Origin: Rhizophagus clarus
Lineage: Eukaryota; Glomeromycota; Glomeromycetes; Glomerales; Glomeraceae
Direction: 5' to 3'
Length of the DNA stretch: 64,000 bases
Assembly (NCBI GenBank): GCA_015698045.1
Contig: BLAL01000160.1
Location: 1,736,001 to 1,800,000, forward strand
Positions 36,201-47,300 of this stretch are shown in pieces. How positions within the stretch are numbered: position 1 is the first letter of the stretch; every line of letters starts with the position of its first letter. The position numbers and the translations under genes were made by a program. The notes below the pieces were generated by a model. That model ran no database searches. It was not told where the DNA came from and saw only the letters and a list, made by a program, of their open reading frames with translations.

Positions 36201-37160
36201 AATTTCAATTTTTTTTATAGTGGGATTATTATGAAAAATGTTTTTCAACTAGAATTATTAATTTATACGGTTTTACGGAACATCCAGATACTTTGAATTA
36301 TATGGTAGTAATGTATTATGCAAGTGAAGGTAATTTATGAAGGAATTTAACAAAAGTAATTAAAAATAATTGGTATCAAAGATTAGTCATGTTATATGAA
36401 ATTATTTCTTGCCTTAGAGCAATACATAAGCAAAACCTTATTCATGGTGATTTTCATGATGGCAATATTTTCAATACTGTAGGAGACAAAGTTTTTGTTA
36501 GTGATTTAGGATTATGTCGACCTGTAAAATCTTTTCTGAAAAAACATGATATTTATGGGGTTATTCCATTTATGGCACCTGAAGTTTTAAGAGGAAAACC
36601 ATATACTTCAGCTAGTGATATATATAGTTTTTCTATGATTATGTGGGAATTTACATCTGGAGTTCCTCCATTTAATAATAGAGCACATGATTTTCAACTC
36701 AGTTTAAGTATTTGTAAGGGCGAACGCCTTGAAATTAGAGAAAATACTCCACAATGTTATATAGATTTGATGAAAAAATGTTGGAATGAGGATCCATTAA
36801 AAAGGCCATCTGCATCAGAAATAAGTAATATTATTGCAGACTGGATTTTCCGTCCTTACCTTAAGATTAGTAAAGAATTAAAAAGCAACATAATGGAATT
36901 TATAAATGTTCCAATCGGAAATGATGAACCTATTACTGAATCTCATTCACAAGCATGTTATAAAAGTCGCTTACTTGATTTTACTAGTAAAAAAAGTGAA
37001 TGAAATTCTAGAAAATGATAAATCAGGTGAAAAATTGGAAAAATTGGATGAAATTGTGGAAAGTGAATGTTCAAGTTGTATAGTTGACATCAAGTATGTA
37101 ATATATATATATATATATAAAGTAATTTTGCATATTGTTTTATTTTATGAAATTAATTAA
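27222..37160 (+). CDS. Membrane-anchored TKL-type kinase gene built from about 72 one-codon microexons; kinase part damaged
   Basis: Exon 1 27222-27252 (31 nt, MAVMAHNNNE + 1 nt), intron 27253-27340, exon 2 27341-27367 (27 nt), then the microexon array, then exon 35927-36140, intron 36141-36220, and exon 36221-37003. In the phase set by exon 2 (phase 1) the microexons encode residues 20-93 without a stop: a Trp/Pro/Arg stretch (ALDDWYPPRW), a hydrophobic segment at 34-56 (core PALAFGLLGIVASVAVLF), a second at 58-72 followed by Arg-Arg, then five Tyr. A 1-nt exon (35856) restores the frame for the kinase exon. Kinase motifs: GGFGTVYEA (129-137), Lys150 in VVLKC, HGDFHDGNI, SDLGL in place of DFG, and APE. 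Lesions: in-frame TGA at 36338-36340, and an extra A in the run near 36990 that throws the conserved C-terminus into another frame (readable to about 37095). Either may be sequencing error or decay. Exon use is predicted, not observed. Confidence 0.6.
29785..30008. mobile_element. Unclassified insertion inside one array intron
   Basis: About 220 bp of sequence unlike the array (starting TGTACAGTACAGAGCGAAGCG and ending near TTTCGCTCCGGATGG...CCTAG) lengthens one unit to 307 bp. GAGCGAA occurs at one end and as its complement at the other. Ends are approximate and no TSD is clear. Confidence 0.5.
30951..31113. mobile_element. Harbinger-like MITE inside an array intron
   Basis: 163 bp with inverted ends GGGCAGTGACATATATT / AATATATGTCATTACCC (about 30 bp, a few mismatches) between TAA and TAA, a 3-bp target duplication. 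This end pattern fits PIF/Harbinger. Non-coding. Confidence 0.7.
32927..33865 (-). mobile_element. Non-autonomous Helitron inside an array intron
   Basis: On the minus strand the 5' end is TCTACTATATA and the 3' end is a GTTGC-GAA-GCAAC hairpin followed by GGGTTTAACTGCTAG. It sits between A (32926) and T (33866). Removing it restores TTTAATA-TATAG-CTC, a normal array acceptor and microexon. 939 bp including a later nested element. No Rep/Hel coding. Confidence 0.88.
33041..33576. mobile_element. hAT-type foldback MITE nested in the Helitron, AGCTC-rich
   Basis: 536 bp with ends TAGTGCTCTGCATGAGCC and GGTTCATGCGGAGCTTCA (imperfect inverted repeat), flanked by GCTCTATG and ACTCTATG (7 of 8 identical). 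Both arms are packed with GAGCTGGCTC-like words. The centre (33130-33345) holds three about 80-bp units, each with CGCAACGTTTTTC facing AAAACGTTGCG. End sequence TAGTGCTC is shared with the element at 17503. Confidence 0.75.
33915..34105. mobile_element. MULE-like MITE inside an array intron
   Basis: 191 bp; inner ends carry GTAATTTATCGAC and its complement; flanked by perfect 9-bp duplications TTTATATAA (33906-33914, 34106-34114). A 9-bp TSD suggests Mutator-like. The target is A/T-only, so part of the identity could be chance. Confidence 0.65.
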
Positions 37161-38482
37161 TTTATTTGGTTATTTAGATATTAAACTTGCTTGACAAAGA
37201 TCAATTCAGATTTTTAGTATTTTTTTTATTTTATTTGATTAGAGTTATTTAAACACTAAGGCTAGAGTAGTAAGATATTTTACAAGTTTCTTAGTTTGTA
37301 ATTTAAACAATTCCTTTCTTTATAACTCGAGTATTAAATATATATATATATTTTTCTTTATTTGGAATTGTTTAAACATTAAGGCTAGAGTAGTAAGATA
37401 TTTTACAGGTTTTTTAGTTTGTAATTTAAATAATTCTTATTTTTTTTTTTGTGGTTTATCTTATTATTAAATAAATTATCAAATTTGATTTTACGGATAG
37501 TAACTATATTACCAGAAATACATTAAATATGATACTTAAAGAGTATGTATTATAGACTAATGCATAAAAGCAACTAACAGTGGCCGATACTAGATTTAGG
37601 TATAACACGAATTCAAAAACCTTCTAACAGGTTATTTACTAGAAAAAAAATAGAAATAAAAGAAGATTGTACAACTGAAATTGTAGAAAAAGAGAAGAAA
37701 TGTAATAAGAAGAAAAAGGAGAACTAACAAAATAGAATCTATATGATAACCAAAGTGGACACAATGAATATCTCATAGTCCAGAATGTGGACGTTCATTG
37801 TATGTTATTGATGTTCGGATTGTAAGATAAGTTCCAATAGAATAATTTAAAGTTTTTGAATGAACAATAATGTTCCAAAACAAACCTATATTCATCACAA
37901 ATGAAGAAACAGTCGGTAAATAAACATAGTTGAGACGACTTGATAATGGCACTAAGTACACAAATTTGTTTATTCTATTAATAATTACATGTCTTATAAA
38001 TTTATCTCATATTTAACTCAATTAAAGGCCTATATAATTTCATAGATTTTCATGGTTTTTACTCGGATGGTAAATTTACCTTCAGGTGGGCATTTTATTG
38101 ATTAGATTAACACTTTTAATAGTTTACTTGAACTGTTTCACTATAATTTTCATTGTATTAATAATTATCTTCATAAATAAATGAATGAATAAACAAATAA
38201 ACAATAAGATTGTAGCGAAAATTTTGAAATTGATATTTACGAAATTAGGTGTTATAAGAGTTTAGATAGTTGGAGAGATGTAGCATTTTCTTTATTACCT
38301 AATTAAGTGTTACCGCAATAAATTCAATCGCAAGAAAGTAATCGTATGATTCTACAAATTCAAGCAAAATTCCATACAGAATTTGATAATCTGCCACTAG
38401 ACCATAAAAAATTACCTATATAAATCGATACAGATTTCATCCTCCCCCATTAATAAAAATAACCCAAGAAATCCTATAAAAA
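37161..38482. other. Non-coding with a 119-bp-spaced direct repeat
   Basis: A block of about 68 bp at 37250-37318 (core AAGGCTAGAGTAGTAAGATA) recurs at 37369-37436 with few changes. Nothing else recognised. Confidence 0.7.
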
Positions 38483-38857
38483 ATGAAGTTTCAATATATC
38501 TCTATATTGCTTGTAGTTTTCCTAACCTATGTTCAAGCTAAAGACTGTTAAGTTTGTAAGTTCATTATAAACCTTGCTAGTTTGTTCAGTTCTATAAATT
38601 TTCCATAATTAAATTATTTGTTTTTTTAGATCTTGACGGCAGTTGGGGTATTTATATCACAAACACTTCCCCTGGATGTTATGGAGTTGATGACCCCGGA
38701 ACCTACCATGCCAATCAACCTCGAGGAGGCTGTTATAGTTTTTTTTAGCGAATATGATTGCAAAGGCCAATTATTGGTGGTTATTGTGGCGATAGCGTCC
38801 GAATTAACCCTCCCATTTCTCCTAAATATGGTCATGTTTTTAGATGATAATTTTTGA
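38483..38857 (+). pseudogene. Broken gene for a small secreted Cys-containing protein
   Basis: ATG 38483 opens a signal-peptide-like sequence (MKFQYISILLVVFLTYVQA), then KDC and a stop. An intron probably runs from about 38545 to TTTTTTTAG at 38630. The next exon reads LDGSWGIYITNTSPGCYGVDD, with further Cys later. Frames change at the T-run near 38742 and again near 38770, where reading resumes as IGGYCGDSVRINPP. The frame continuing to 38857 in the track of the first exon is probably a shadow of these shifts. Resembles a secreted effector-like or crystallin-like small protein; family not established. Confidence 0.5.
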
Positions 38858-40002
38858 TAGATATTTATATAGTTTAAATACCAATAATATATGTATTATC
38901 TATTGATTTTCTATTTACATGAAATAGATTTTTAATGTATGAATGGATTTTGCGCACTTTAAATAAAGTAAATAAAGTAATGATCATATGTTTAGACAAT
39001 GTAATTAATGAGCATTAATGAATATAAATATAAATTTAATAATTATGTAATACTCAATTCTCCACAAAAGTCGGATGGTCGTAATGATTTAAACTCATTG
39101 TTCTCGTAACAGTTTACAATACTTATTTGGTTAAGCCGACTTCAGATATTTAATAGTTATTCGGTGCTTTGTACCGAATGAGTGATTTATCCGGTGTAAC
39201 CATCAGACTTTTTATTTAACACAAATCATATTAACACTATAAAAGATTTTATTAATAAGATTGTATAACATCATTTTTTTTTTATTACAATATAAATTCA
39301 AATTTTTATTAATTTATTAAATATAATAAAAATTAATAAGATGACCTTTAATCCCAAAATATATATTAAGTCTTTTCTGATTAATTTCATGTAAGTATTT
39401 GAGTAATGCTCCTAAAAAAAAAAAAAAAGGATTAATATGGTGGCAAATCATATCAAACCCTATGAGAAGTACTATCACACAAGAGAGCAAGGTGCATAGA
39501 GGTACCTCATACAGTCACATGCTATAGTTGTTAATCTCAAAAAATTAATAAAAGAAAAAAGAAATAAAGAAAAAAATCAAGAAACAAAAAAAAAAAATTA
39601 AAAAAACTATTAACTAGTTAAAGAAAAGCATAAAATAACCAAAATACATAATTTAAATCCATAAAAGTTATTAAAAGCTATTTAACATATTCTACTTGCC
39701 ATATTGTTAACTATAAAAACAACTATAGAACCTCAGTTTCTCTCAGGCTCAGCTGATCCTCAGCAAATAAATCTACCAAATAAATCTGCCTAGCAAAAAG
39801 AGCCATGTACATGTGAATTCCTTCTCTTGCAAGAACATAAAATGTTACTTACCACAATGATAATAAACATCCAAAGCATAATAAGTCCTACAAGCAAAAT
39901 AAAAAATAAATTAAATTTATAAAGTTTTTGTAAACAAAAAATTTAGTAGGAAATAAATTTGCATATTTGTTCCTTTTATATTATTCTCATTATTATGTAA
40001 CA
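38858..40002. other. Non-coding, includes a small inverted-repeat element
   Basis: 39066-39212 is bounded by AAAAGTCGGATGGT and ACCATCAGACTTTTT, about 14-bp inverted ends; no clear TSD, so a weak MITE call. The rest, including A-rich 39540-39610, shows nothing. Confidence 0.45.
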
Positions 40003-40625
40003 TGAGTTTGCAATGATGTAAAATTATAAACTACTATATATCTAATGTGACAATGACTAATAGTTTGTCTTACAGAGTAAATTATAATGTTATTTTAACT
40101 ATTAAAATTAAAAATACATATAAATTATAAATAATTAGTCAAAATATCTACATATGAGTTTGCAATGATGTAACATTATAAACTACTACACATCTGATGT
40201 GACAATGACTAATAGTTTGTCTTATAGAGTAAATTATAATGTTATTTTAACTATTAATTTTAAAAATACATATAAATTATAAATAATTAGTCAAAATATC
40301 TACATCAAGTTTTTATTCTCATTACCATTTAACATGAGTTTGCAATGATGTAATATTATTAAACTGCTATGCAGCTGATGTGACAATGACTAATAGTTTG
40401 TCTTATAGAGTGAAATTAAAAATACATATAAATTACAAATAATTAGTCAAAATATCTACATCAGGTTTTATTAAATAGTTTTAATCATATTTTGTCATAG
40501 GAATTGTTTATGAGTCTGCAATGATGTAATATTATTAAACTATTATGCATCTAATGTGACATTGACTAATAGTTTAGTTTTATAGAGTAAATTATAATAT
40601 TATTTTGACTATTAAATTATGGTCA
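40003..40625. repeat. Four diverged tandem copies of a 146-186-bp unit
   Basis: Units begin near 40003, 40149, 40335 and 40509, each starting GAGTTTGCAATGATGTAA-like and containing TGTGACAATGACTAATAGTTT. Non-coding. Confidence 0.85.
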
Positions 40626-40833
40626 AAATATTCTACAAGTTTATTAAAAAGGTTTAATCATATTTTGTTGTAGGATTGTCAGTATTAATATCATCACTAA
40701 ATTTTTTTAATTTATTCATAATGTAATATATGTAAATTATCCATTTATTTCTATGTTTGCATCAAGTTTATCATATATCAAATTCATTGTATTTAGTTAA
40801 CACCAAGATCATTGTGTTCATCATCCATTCATA

Positions 40834-41390
40834 ATGGTTAAACTTTCAAACTGGTTTAAAGTAAATCTTAAAAATAATATTGTCTACGCATTAGAAGAAA
40901 CAATTGAAGGCTTATTTAAGTTAAACTGACCCATAAAAAAGACAGTAATAAACAAAAAAAAGCATTACAGTCATCAAAGAAAAGTCTATTGATTAACAAT
41001 GAAAAATTATGCAATGAATATGAAACATTAAATAAATGGCTTATTGAGAAAGAGGAGAAAAAAGGAAATTAATAAATGTTATTAATGAAACTAGAAATGC
41101 TATTTTTAAGAAAGCAGGAATTTCTTCAAGTGTTGTTAACATTGATACAAGTGGTACTTCTATACATCATGAGTGGAATTTAAGAGATATATTGAGAAAT
41201 AATAAATGGGAATGTACAGGACAAAGAAAAAGCATTGGAAAAAAAAAGATATACAGGATGAACAGAGAATTTATCAATCATCATCTCCATTAGAACGTGA
41301 ATTATCATCACTAATCTCACAAAAGTTCTTATTTACATTTGCAGAACAAGGCTCATATGTAGAGTCAATCCTGCCTCCAACATGTTGAAA
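40834..41390 (+). pseudogene. Unrecognised coding relic
   Basis: Fragments with protein-like character: MVKLSNWFKVNLKNNIVYA at 40834, then another frame (TRNAIFKKAGISSSVVNID, about 41090-41150), then 41206-41388. Stops and shifts separate them. Family not recognised; possibly a transposon protein. Confidence 0.35.
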
Positions 41391-42440
41391 AAGCGCTTTT
41401 AAATTTAATTATAACACATAGCAATTTATTTCTCCAGAGATTGTTAAAACTTTACAGCTAAATGTAATCCTCCCATCAAGTTGATTTTTTGGGTGCAGAG
41501 CCAACAGTTAATAGGCCCTATAAAAAAAATGTCTGGTTTTTGTTAGAAATTATCCGTCTATATTTTTCAGACAAAACTAAGATATACAAATATCCAGAAT
41601 ATTGCAATATTCCAGATGTTTATAAAAAAGGAATTTGTCTGATTTTTGTCATGTATGTGTCCTTCATCCCTATGAAAAAACTGTGTGTGATTTTTGTTGA
41701 ATTAACATTCAATTAAATTTACTATGATTTCACTACAATTTCTATATATTTAACCATACAATAATTGTGCAATAATAGTGCTAAAAATTGCAATAAATTA
41801 CACAATAATTGCATGGTAATTTGTACAATAATAATCCTATTATTATCCTGAATTTATACGATTATTGTCCAATTTTTGAGCCAAATTTTAGGCCAAATTT
41901 TAAGTATTATGATAGGTTAAATACTTAAATTTTACAGTAATGACAGGCAAATTTATAAAGTAAAATTTTTATTAATTTAAAATATAAAAATATACAAAAT
42001 ATTTATAAATAAAATACTATATTTTGATATAGATCATAAATGTAGAAAATATAAGAAAATAAAATAAAATATGTTTAGTAACAAATTATTAGTGTAAGTA
42101 AATTATTAGTATTAAAATAAAAAAGTATGAAGTTAGTAAAGAAAGCAAATTAGTAGTGTTGAAAAGTAAATAAGTAAGTTAATAATGTTAAAATGTAAAA
42201 GAGTTAGGAAAATAAATAAAAAGATAATAGAAAACAAGTTTTTCTTACTTGAAATTTTGAAGTTAAAAGGTTTAAAAAAAAAACATTTCATGTCATATTT
42301 ATTTTGATGATCAGATCACGTGTTTAATATACAATTTTAAGGTGCATAAATCTGGCCAAATTATAATTCTGGCCAGAACTAATTTTGTAACTTAATAAAA
42401 GTTTAGACTTTTTTTAGTTATAAAGCACTACAAAAATTGT

Positions 42441-43753
42441 TTTTTTTTTTGGCCAATAACGCATTTTTATTAATAAATATTAAGGAGCTTTGCCTCATTA
42501 TGTAATACATTAATCAAAAATACCTATGGATTAAATCCATATAATTGGACTATCTAGCCTAGTATAATAAATAAAAAAAATGAAACAAACTAAACTAAAT
42601 CGTCCTACAAAAAAAAGATTAATAAGGGCTAAAACATAGACTATTGGATTATCCTCTAAAAATGCAAAAATTGGTCAGAATTATAAAGAAAAGACTAAAC
42701 TAAATCTATTCTAAAAATTTGAATTGTGAGATCCCTAAAAATCCTTTGCCCAGAGATGTCTTAATTTCATAAGATGGTATCTTTTCTTCTGTGTATCGAA
42801 AACTCCTCCAGAGATTATTAGTTATCCCCATCCCTCTCCTAGAAAGAACAGATCCAGTTAGTCTGATACCAACTTCTTTAAAAGATCTACTAGCATATTA
42901 AAGATGTTGGTAGAACCCTTGGACTTGCTACTTTTGTGCTTGTTAGATCTTCTATCTGAATTCTGACCTGAAGGTCATTGTGAATAGCTCATTTTTTTTG
43001 ACAACTTGGACTTTGCCTCTGCGCCCTGTTGGATGTGAAGTGCGGTACATTTTTATTGCCTATTGGGGTCTCCACAGGACTTACGTTATCAATGTCAAAA
43101 GAAGTCCTTAGTGCAAACAGCATATCAATATGCCTTTTGAAGAACACTATCAACTGTCTTTCACCCTTTGGCAATTTTATAGGTTTATAAGCTTTTACTG
43201 AATATTTAGCTAAGAATCCTGCATGTTACTGTCCACCAGATGTTGGGTATGTTGGACTTCTGGGCAATTTCTCCATACCAGACAAAATCTTTCTCAGTTC
43301 TTTCATTCCTTTAGTGACCAGTCTCCTGAGAACCATCAGATTGGCATATTGTTGAGCGAATACATCCATAGTCCATTACCAAAGTGGACTTGTACCTCAT
43401 CGTAAAGGTAATCTTGACCCAAATAGTCTGGAATTTCCTCTGTTTTTGACGAGAACTTTATGGTATTACTCCAAGTCTTCAAAGCCTCTAGTATTTGTTC
43501 TTGGGTCCATTCAACAGGTATATTAGGTTTCTCCTCCAATACTGTATTCAGTCTTGTAAATTGGTCATTTGAGAATAAAGTTCCTATGTTACCAAGTCTT
43601 GTTATTATTTGCTGTACTATAAAAAATGCGTCACTCTCTGAAATAGACATTTTTAAGTTTATTCTATTTGTATTTTTGAAAGAAAAGGTTTAATAAAGTG
43701 GTTTGTTTCTTCAAAAAATTTTGGCCAAAATGATCAGCAGTATTTACAATCTG
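42441..43753 (-). mobile_element. Poly(A) retroposon with perfect 18-bp TSD
   Basis: The 1313-bp insert lies between two identical copies of AAGCACTACAAAAATTGT (42423-42440 and 43754-43771). Its minus-strand 3' end is poly(A) (T-run at 42441-42450) just after an AATAAA-like signal. Long TSD plus poly(A) indicate LINE-mediated insertion. It may be a non-autonomous element or a processed mRNA copy. Confidence 0.85.
43336..43650 (-). CDS. 104-aa frame at the 5' end of the retroposon
   Basis: Begins about 100 bp from the retroposon's 5' end with MSISESDAFFIVQQIITRLG. It is mostly helical in character and ends ...FGNGLWMYSLNNMPI. Downstream, further frames (43174-42989, MPKGERQLIVFFKRHIDML) look like the continuation of one protein broken by frameshifts. 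The family is not recognised. Confidence 0.4.
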   Translation of the reverse strand: MSISESDAFFIVQQIITRLGNIGTLFSNDQFTRLNTVLEEKPNIPVEWTQEQILEALKTWSNTIKFSSKTEEIPDYLGQDYLYDEVQVHFGNGLWMYSLNNMPI

Positions 43754-44677
43754 AAGCACTACAAAAATTGTATCAATAGGTCCAGAAGATACCCATTTAT
43801 AAACAAATATGCAGTTGAATTTTGTTTAAACTTACTGCATAAATCACTTAGGAAAATATATTTATAATGATGGTTAAAAGTGGTCTATTTGCCCCAAAAA
43901 GTGGTCAAATATTGTATAGTAGGATTACTCAAAAATTGAATGCTTTCATCAGAAAATTTTTTTTGTATAAAAAATATGCAAAATTTTGTGCATAAAAAAA
44001 TTGATTTACATATCCTGAAAATGCACATTATTTGCATATTTAATATATAAAGTGTAAATTTCATGCAATATATTGCATTAATTTTTATAAAAACTTCGTA
44101 CAAAAAAATATATATGCAATATTGTTAACCATATTGCATAAATTTTGAGAAATTAAGTATTTGCACAATATTGAATACCCTGAAAATTTTGTGATGTTCT
44201 GTATCTTAAATACAAATTTTATACCCTAAAATTTTTATTGCACAAAAATTGAACATTTTCTATATTTTAAATTTTATTTTCAATTGTACAAAAATTGCAC
44301 ACTTTTAACACACTATAAATAACTGCATTATTATTTTTATATAAAAAATTGCAATAATTGAATGATTTTCAAACAGAATTGAACAAATATTGCACAAATA
44401 TTGGGTGATTTTTTTTTATAGGGCATAAAAAAAATAACTTCACTGTATTCATTTATGGTTTAAAATAATTCTTTATTAATAAAAATACCTAAATGAAATA
44501 AATTCCTAAAAATTAAATAATTAGTTCCAAAAATTGTATTTCAGCCTCTAAAATTGTAATTTCTTCCATTTGTTTAGTAGTCTTCAAAATATTAGTTTCC
44601 TAGAATATCACTTACTTTCACAGGATCAAATCTTAGGTAAATGTTATTAGCAAATCAAATTCAAGTATTTTACTTAA

Positions 44678-44915
44678 GGGTTTAATCATTTTCTGCACCT
44701 GCGATGCATCGCACCCTTTTTTGTCACCTGTGTCACACCCCTTCTCTTTTCATTTTTTTATATGTATTCTGGGGACAGAATTTTTCAGTTGTAAAAAATC
44801 TATTTTTCACGCCCTAGTTAAATGTCACATGTTTAATTTTGCCCAGCATTACTGTAATTTTGCCCAGAGTGTTCAGGATGCGATGTATCGCAGGTGCAGA
44901 AAAAAACAAAACCCT
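44678..44915. mobile_element. MITE with long inverted repeats and 8-bp TSD
   Basis: 238 bp; the ends share TTTTCTGCACCTGCGAT(G/A)CATCGCA as an inverted repeat. Flanks are TTACTTAA at 44670-44677 and 44916-44923, suggesting hAT. The target is AT-rich and an alternative 7-bp reading is possible. No gene. Confidence 0.75.
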
Positions 44916-44999
44916 TTACTTAAAATGCATTTTTCGATTTCAATTTTTATATTTCTTTTTATTTGGTTCCTTTTTTATAAATATTTTTGTGTTTACTGT

Positions 45000-47300
45000 G
45001 GCTATACCATGCCTACTCATAATCTGATGCTGCACCTTCTGTGGCTTTATTCAATAATTTTCTAAATTCTGCTGAATATTCTCCTACAGTTCTTCCATTT
45101 TGTTTTTTATTGTTGATAATTCTTTCATCCATAAATTTCTTTTATTTTCATATGCATATTTTCCTTTGAATTCATTTATGAAATTATTCCAACTATTAAA
45201 TGCTGCGATTAAAATTTGTGTTATACCAATTAAAAGTTCCTCCTTTCATACATATCAAGGCTGTTCTTCTTTTATTGACTTTAGCATTTCTGTTAGCCAT
45301 CCAGTTGCTCTCCAAATTGCATTGAATTGGATAATCCACTTGTAAGAATCTTCTTACCAGTTCCAAAAAATAAAGGAAATTCATTTCCTGCTGGTGTTAA
45401 TCTGGTGCGTTTATATTATTTATTCCATCCCTAATTCCATTTACTTTATTTCCTAAAGTGTCTGCTCCTGCTGGGTTTGCTGGATCTAAATTAGTTACAT
45501 TCTGAAATCCTACAAGAATTTCTTGTCATAATTGATTTGCAATTGCCTGTACTTGATTATCAGTTGCCATATTAATATTTACTGGTGAAGGTGTTCTAAA
45601 TAAATTCCTAAAATCTTCTTTAAAATCTTCAAATTCTTCTAAATCTTGTAAATTAATATTCAAACTACTACTTTCTGAATCTTTTTCTAAAGGAATTCCA
45701 CTTATATTTACTGTATGTCCTTTTCAATGTCTTTTCTCTTTATCTTTATCTTAATTTCCAAATTTTTAATTTTCATATTTGTTATTTTCGTAAGGTAAAA
45801 TTTCTATTTCTTCTGTTTGTAACTAGGGTTGGCAATGGTCATGGTTATTAACTGGTCATGACCGGTTATGACCGTGATCAATATCAGTCGGTCAAAGGCT
45901 TCTGACTGACCATTTAACTGACCATTTTGACTGACCATTTGACTGACCGTTTGACTGACCATTTAACTGATCGTTTAACTGACCGTTAACTGACCATTAA
46001 GCTAACTTTATTTATTTGACATTTCTTTTAATGAATTTAATCAATAAAAAAGTTAAATAACATTTTTTTTTTTAATTAAATTTGCTAACAAAAATACTTT
46101 TTACCATTTTGTCTTGATTAAATTTGTTAAAAAGAAAAAAGTGGTCAGTTAAACAGTCAGTTAAACAGTCGGTCAAATGGTCAGTTAAATGGTCAGAAAA
46201 ATGGATAGCCAAAATGGTTGGTCGGTCAAAGGCCCTTAACCAGTTATGACTGACTGATAACTGACCGTGACTGACCGTTACCATCTTTATTTGTAACTGT
46301 AATTCTATGATAAAATTATATAAATTTTCTTTTACTTCATCCTCATATTCTTCTTCGTTAAATGGATTTATTTCATAATTCAATCTTCTATACTCTAAAA
46401 TTATTTTGTCTTTTGTTATTTCTTCTGATTTCATCCAAATTAAAAGTTTCTTGATTTTATCAATATCAGCTAATCCATTATTTTCTTTTATTCATTCATG
46501 AATTTCCAAAACTAATTTGTCAAATTCATCATGTCCTTCATTTATTCCAGTTAACCATTTATTCAATTTTTCTGTAAATTCATCATCATTCTTATCCCAA
46601 ATACTTAATGCTTTTTCTGAAAATTCTTTGTTATAATTGTATATTTATTGAATTTACATTTAATAATCTTTCAACTTTTCTTCTTCTATCATCCATCCTT
46701 CCCTTTCTAAATATTCTTTATATTTTCAATATCTTCATCCGATTTTACTACTTTCTCCTGATTCTTCTTTCTTAATAACATATTAGCGTTTAATTATTTT
46801 CTCTAATTCTCATCTAATATTATTGTTTCAGGCCATCCCATTGTTAATAATTCTTCAATTTCCACCTTTGTTGCTAATTTACCATCTCTCTTAACTTTTC
46901 CAGTATTTTTTGATTAATTCCTCTATTATTAATTCATCTGAATCTTCATTATTATCCAAGGTAAAATTCTTTGTAATTTTGAATTTTTTGATCATTAGAT
47001 CTATCTTTGTTTCTTTCTCAATTCTCAAATCTTTAACAAATTCTCTAACTTCTCATCTATTTAATATATTTTGTCATTTATTTAGTAACTAAAAATTTTT
47101 CTATGTTTCATCTTCACATCTAACTGCTCCTGTTATTTCTCTTTACTAATCCCAAAATTTAGTCTTTCTTTCATAAAATATTTCTTCAATGTCTAGTAGC
47201 CTTTCAATATTACTCTATGTATCAATTTCTGCTTTTTCCAACTTTCTTTCTAATTTTCCCAACAAACTATTTTCTTTTAACTTTTTTTGTAATAATTCTT
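45000..47300 (-). pseudogene. Retrotransposon gag relic on the minus strand
   Basis: Minus-strand translation gives gag-like fragments: around 46650-46300 an acidic/helical segment (KSEEITKDKIILEYRRLNY) and, below 45600, pieces such as LVRRFLQVDYPIQCN and a Trp-rich region. They are in several frames and carry stops. A hAT element (45824-46289) splits the relic. No RT was recognised. Distinct from the Ty3 family at 1-4122. Confidence 0.4.
45824..46289. mobile_element. hAT-type foldback MITE rich in TGACCATT/AATGGTCA
   Basis: 466 bp with ends TAGGGTTGGCAATGGTCA and TGACCGTTACCATCTTTA, flanked by perfect 8-bp duplications TTTGTAAC (45816-45823 and 46290-46297). Inside, TGACCATTTGAC-type words fill one arm and their complements the other, around an AT-rich centre. 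Confidence 0.87.

Larger units (their letters stand above)
41515..44424. mobile_element. Large inverted-repeat element with TTGCAATA-type subterminal repeats
   Basis: Ends GCCCTATAAAAAAAA and TTTTTTTTATAGGGC form a 15-bp inverted repeat. Both flanks inside (41755-41900 and 43960-44400) are dense in ATTGCACAATA / TTGCAATA words, as in the other foldback elements here. A retroposon (42441-43753) interrupts it. Without that insert it would be about 1.6 kb. TSD uncertain (possibly ATA). Confidence 0.5.

Noticed and set aside
40834-41390. Calling this relic a transposase.
   Set aside because: No catalytic motif is visible in any frame; left unassigned.
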